This document shows, in pieces, positions 15,750 through 15,996 of a stretch of DNA of 15,996 nucleotides. The notes under the pieces are model-generated. The model had not been told where the DNA came from and searched no databases. It worked only from the letters and a program-made list of their open reading frames with translations. Numbering within the stretch: the first letter of the stretch is position 1; the number at the start of each line of letters is the position of its first letter. The position numbers and the translations under genes were made by a program. Origin of the DNA: Gemmatimonadaceae bacterium (GTDB lineage: Bacteria > Latescibacterota > UBA2968 > UBA8231); the NCBI GenBank assembly GCA_002726335.1, contig PBSR01000189.1:1-15996 (forward strand). The letters are read 5' to 3'.

Positions 15750-15996
15750 TGCTCAGTCTTCGTCTGCAGCGGCAGCTCGCCGATTTCCGCCTTGACGTCG
15801 ATGTGGTCTGCCACAAGGCGGTGACGGCGATCCTCGGGCCCTCCGGCGCCGGCAAGACAACGCTGCTGAATCTTGTCGCCGGCCTCCGCCGGCCTGACGC
15901 CGGGCATGTGGAGTTGGACGGTCACGTGCTGTTCTGCGCCGAACACGGCATCGACCGGCCGCCGGAGCGGCGCCGCCTGGGATTCGTCTTCCAGGA
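15749..15996 (+). CDS. modC: Molybdate ABC transporter ATP-binding protein (5' part)
   Basis: The gene starts at ATG 15749, overlapping the modB stop by one base (TGATG), and runs off the window after 82 complete codons. The visible part has the ModC-type beta strand ending AILGPSGAGKTTLLNLVAGL with Walker A at 30-38 (Lys36), then RRPDAGHVELDG, PPERRRLGFVFQ with the Q-loop Gln82 at the edge. PPERR-x-LGFVFQ is typical of ModC and related molybdate/sulfate ATPases. The signature, Walker B and any C-terminal TOBE (molybdate-sensing) domain lie outside. It energises ModB for molybdate import. Confidence 0.9.
   Translation, partial: MLSLRLQRQLADFRLDVDVVCHKAVTAILGPSGAGKTTLLNLVAGLRRPDAGHVELDGHVLFCAEHGIDRPPERRRLGFVFQ

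Noticed and set aside
1..15996. CRISPR array or defence island
   Set aside because: No regularly spaced repeats and no nuclease, toxin-antitoxin or restriction genes were found on either strand.

Overview
The window is high-GC bacterial DNA with dense, mostly ATG/GTG-started genes on both strands. A lipoprotein-type solute-binding protein, a signal-peptide ModA and a MurD point to an envelope-bearing, probably Gram-negative bacterium. The mix (RraA-like protein, DUF1854/ABC operon, Gfo/Idh/MocA oxidoreductase, stand-alone family-5 solute-binding lipoprotein, PMT/ArnT-type glycosyltransferase) resembles uncultured lineages such as Latescibacterota or Poribacteria. That placement is a guess; no marker here fixes the phylum.

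Layout. Bases 1-49 hold the last codons of a + strand gene, possibly a transposase. From 6184 down to 93 runs a minus-strand set that looks like one operon: a 60-residue helix-turn-helix-like protein, two full-length ABC exporter half-transporters that share an unusual N-terminus (PH-like fold plus a four-cysteine zinc ribbon), a DUF1854 protein whose GTG start overlaps the stop of the second transporter, and an RraA/aldolase-like protein. Bases 6453-7104 contain no convincing gene. They hold two tandem minus-strand intrinsic terminators, a chain of stem-loops, a 21-bp tandem repeat and a perfect 19-bp palindrome just ahead of the next gene.

From 7117 to 10791 on the + strand lie an iron-sulfur type APS reductase (cysH), a family-5 solute-binding lipoprotein 5 bp downstream, and a Gfo/Idh/MocA oxidoreductase. 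The last ends 2 bp from the stop of a convergent PMT/ArnT-like membrane glycosyltransferase, which carries an apparent one-base frameshift near 12275. That gene is translationally coupled (GTGA overlap) behind murD on the minus strand. Divergent from murD, a molybdate ABC transporter (modA, modB, modC) runs off the right edge, with modC cut after its Q-loop.

The most notable item is the paired PH/zinc-ribbon ABC exporter operon with DUF1854. In proteobacteria, as I recall, a related ABC/DUF1854 pair sits with cyanophycin genes, but no cyanophycin gene is visible here, so the substrate is open. Second is the structured, terminator-capped minus-strand region between this operon and cysH, which may encode an undescribed RNA.
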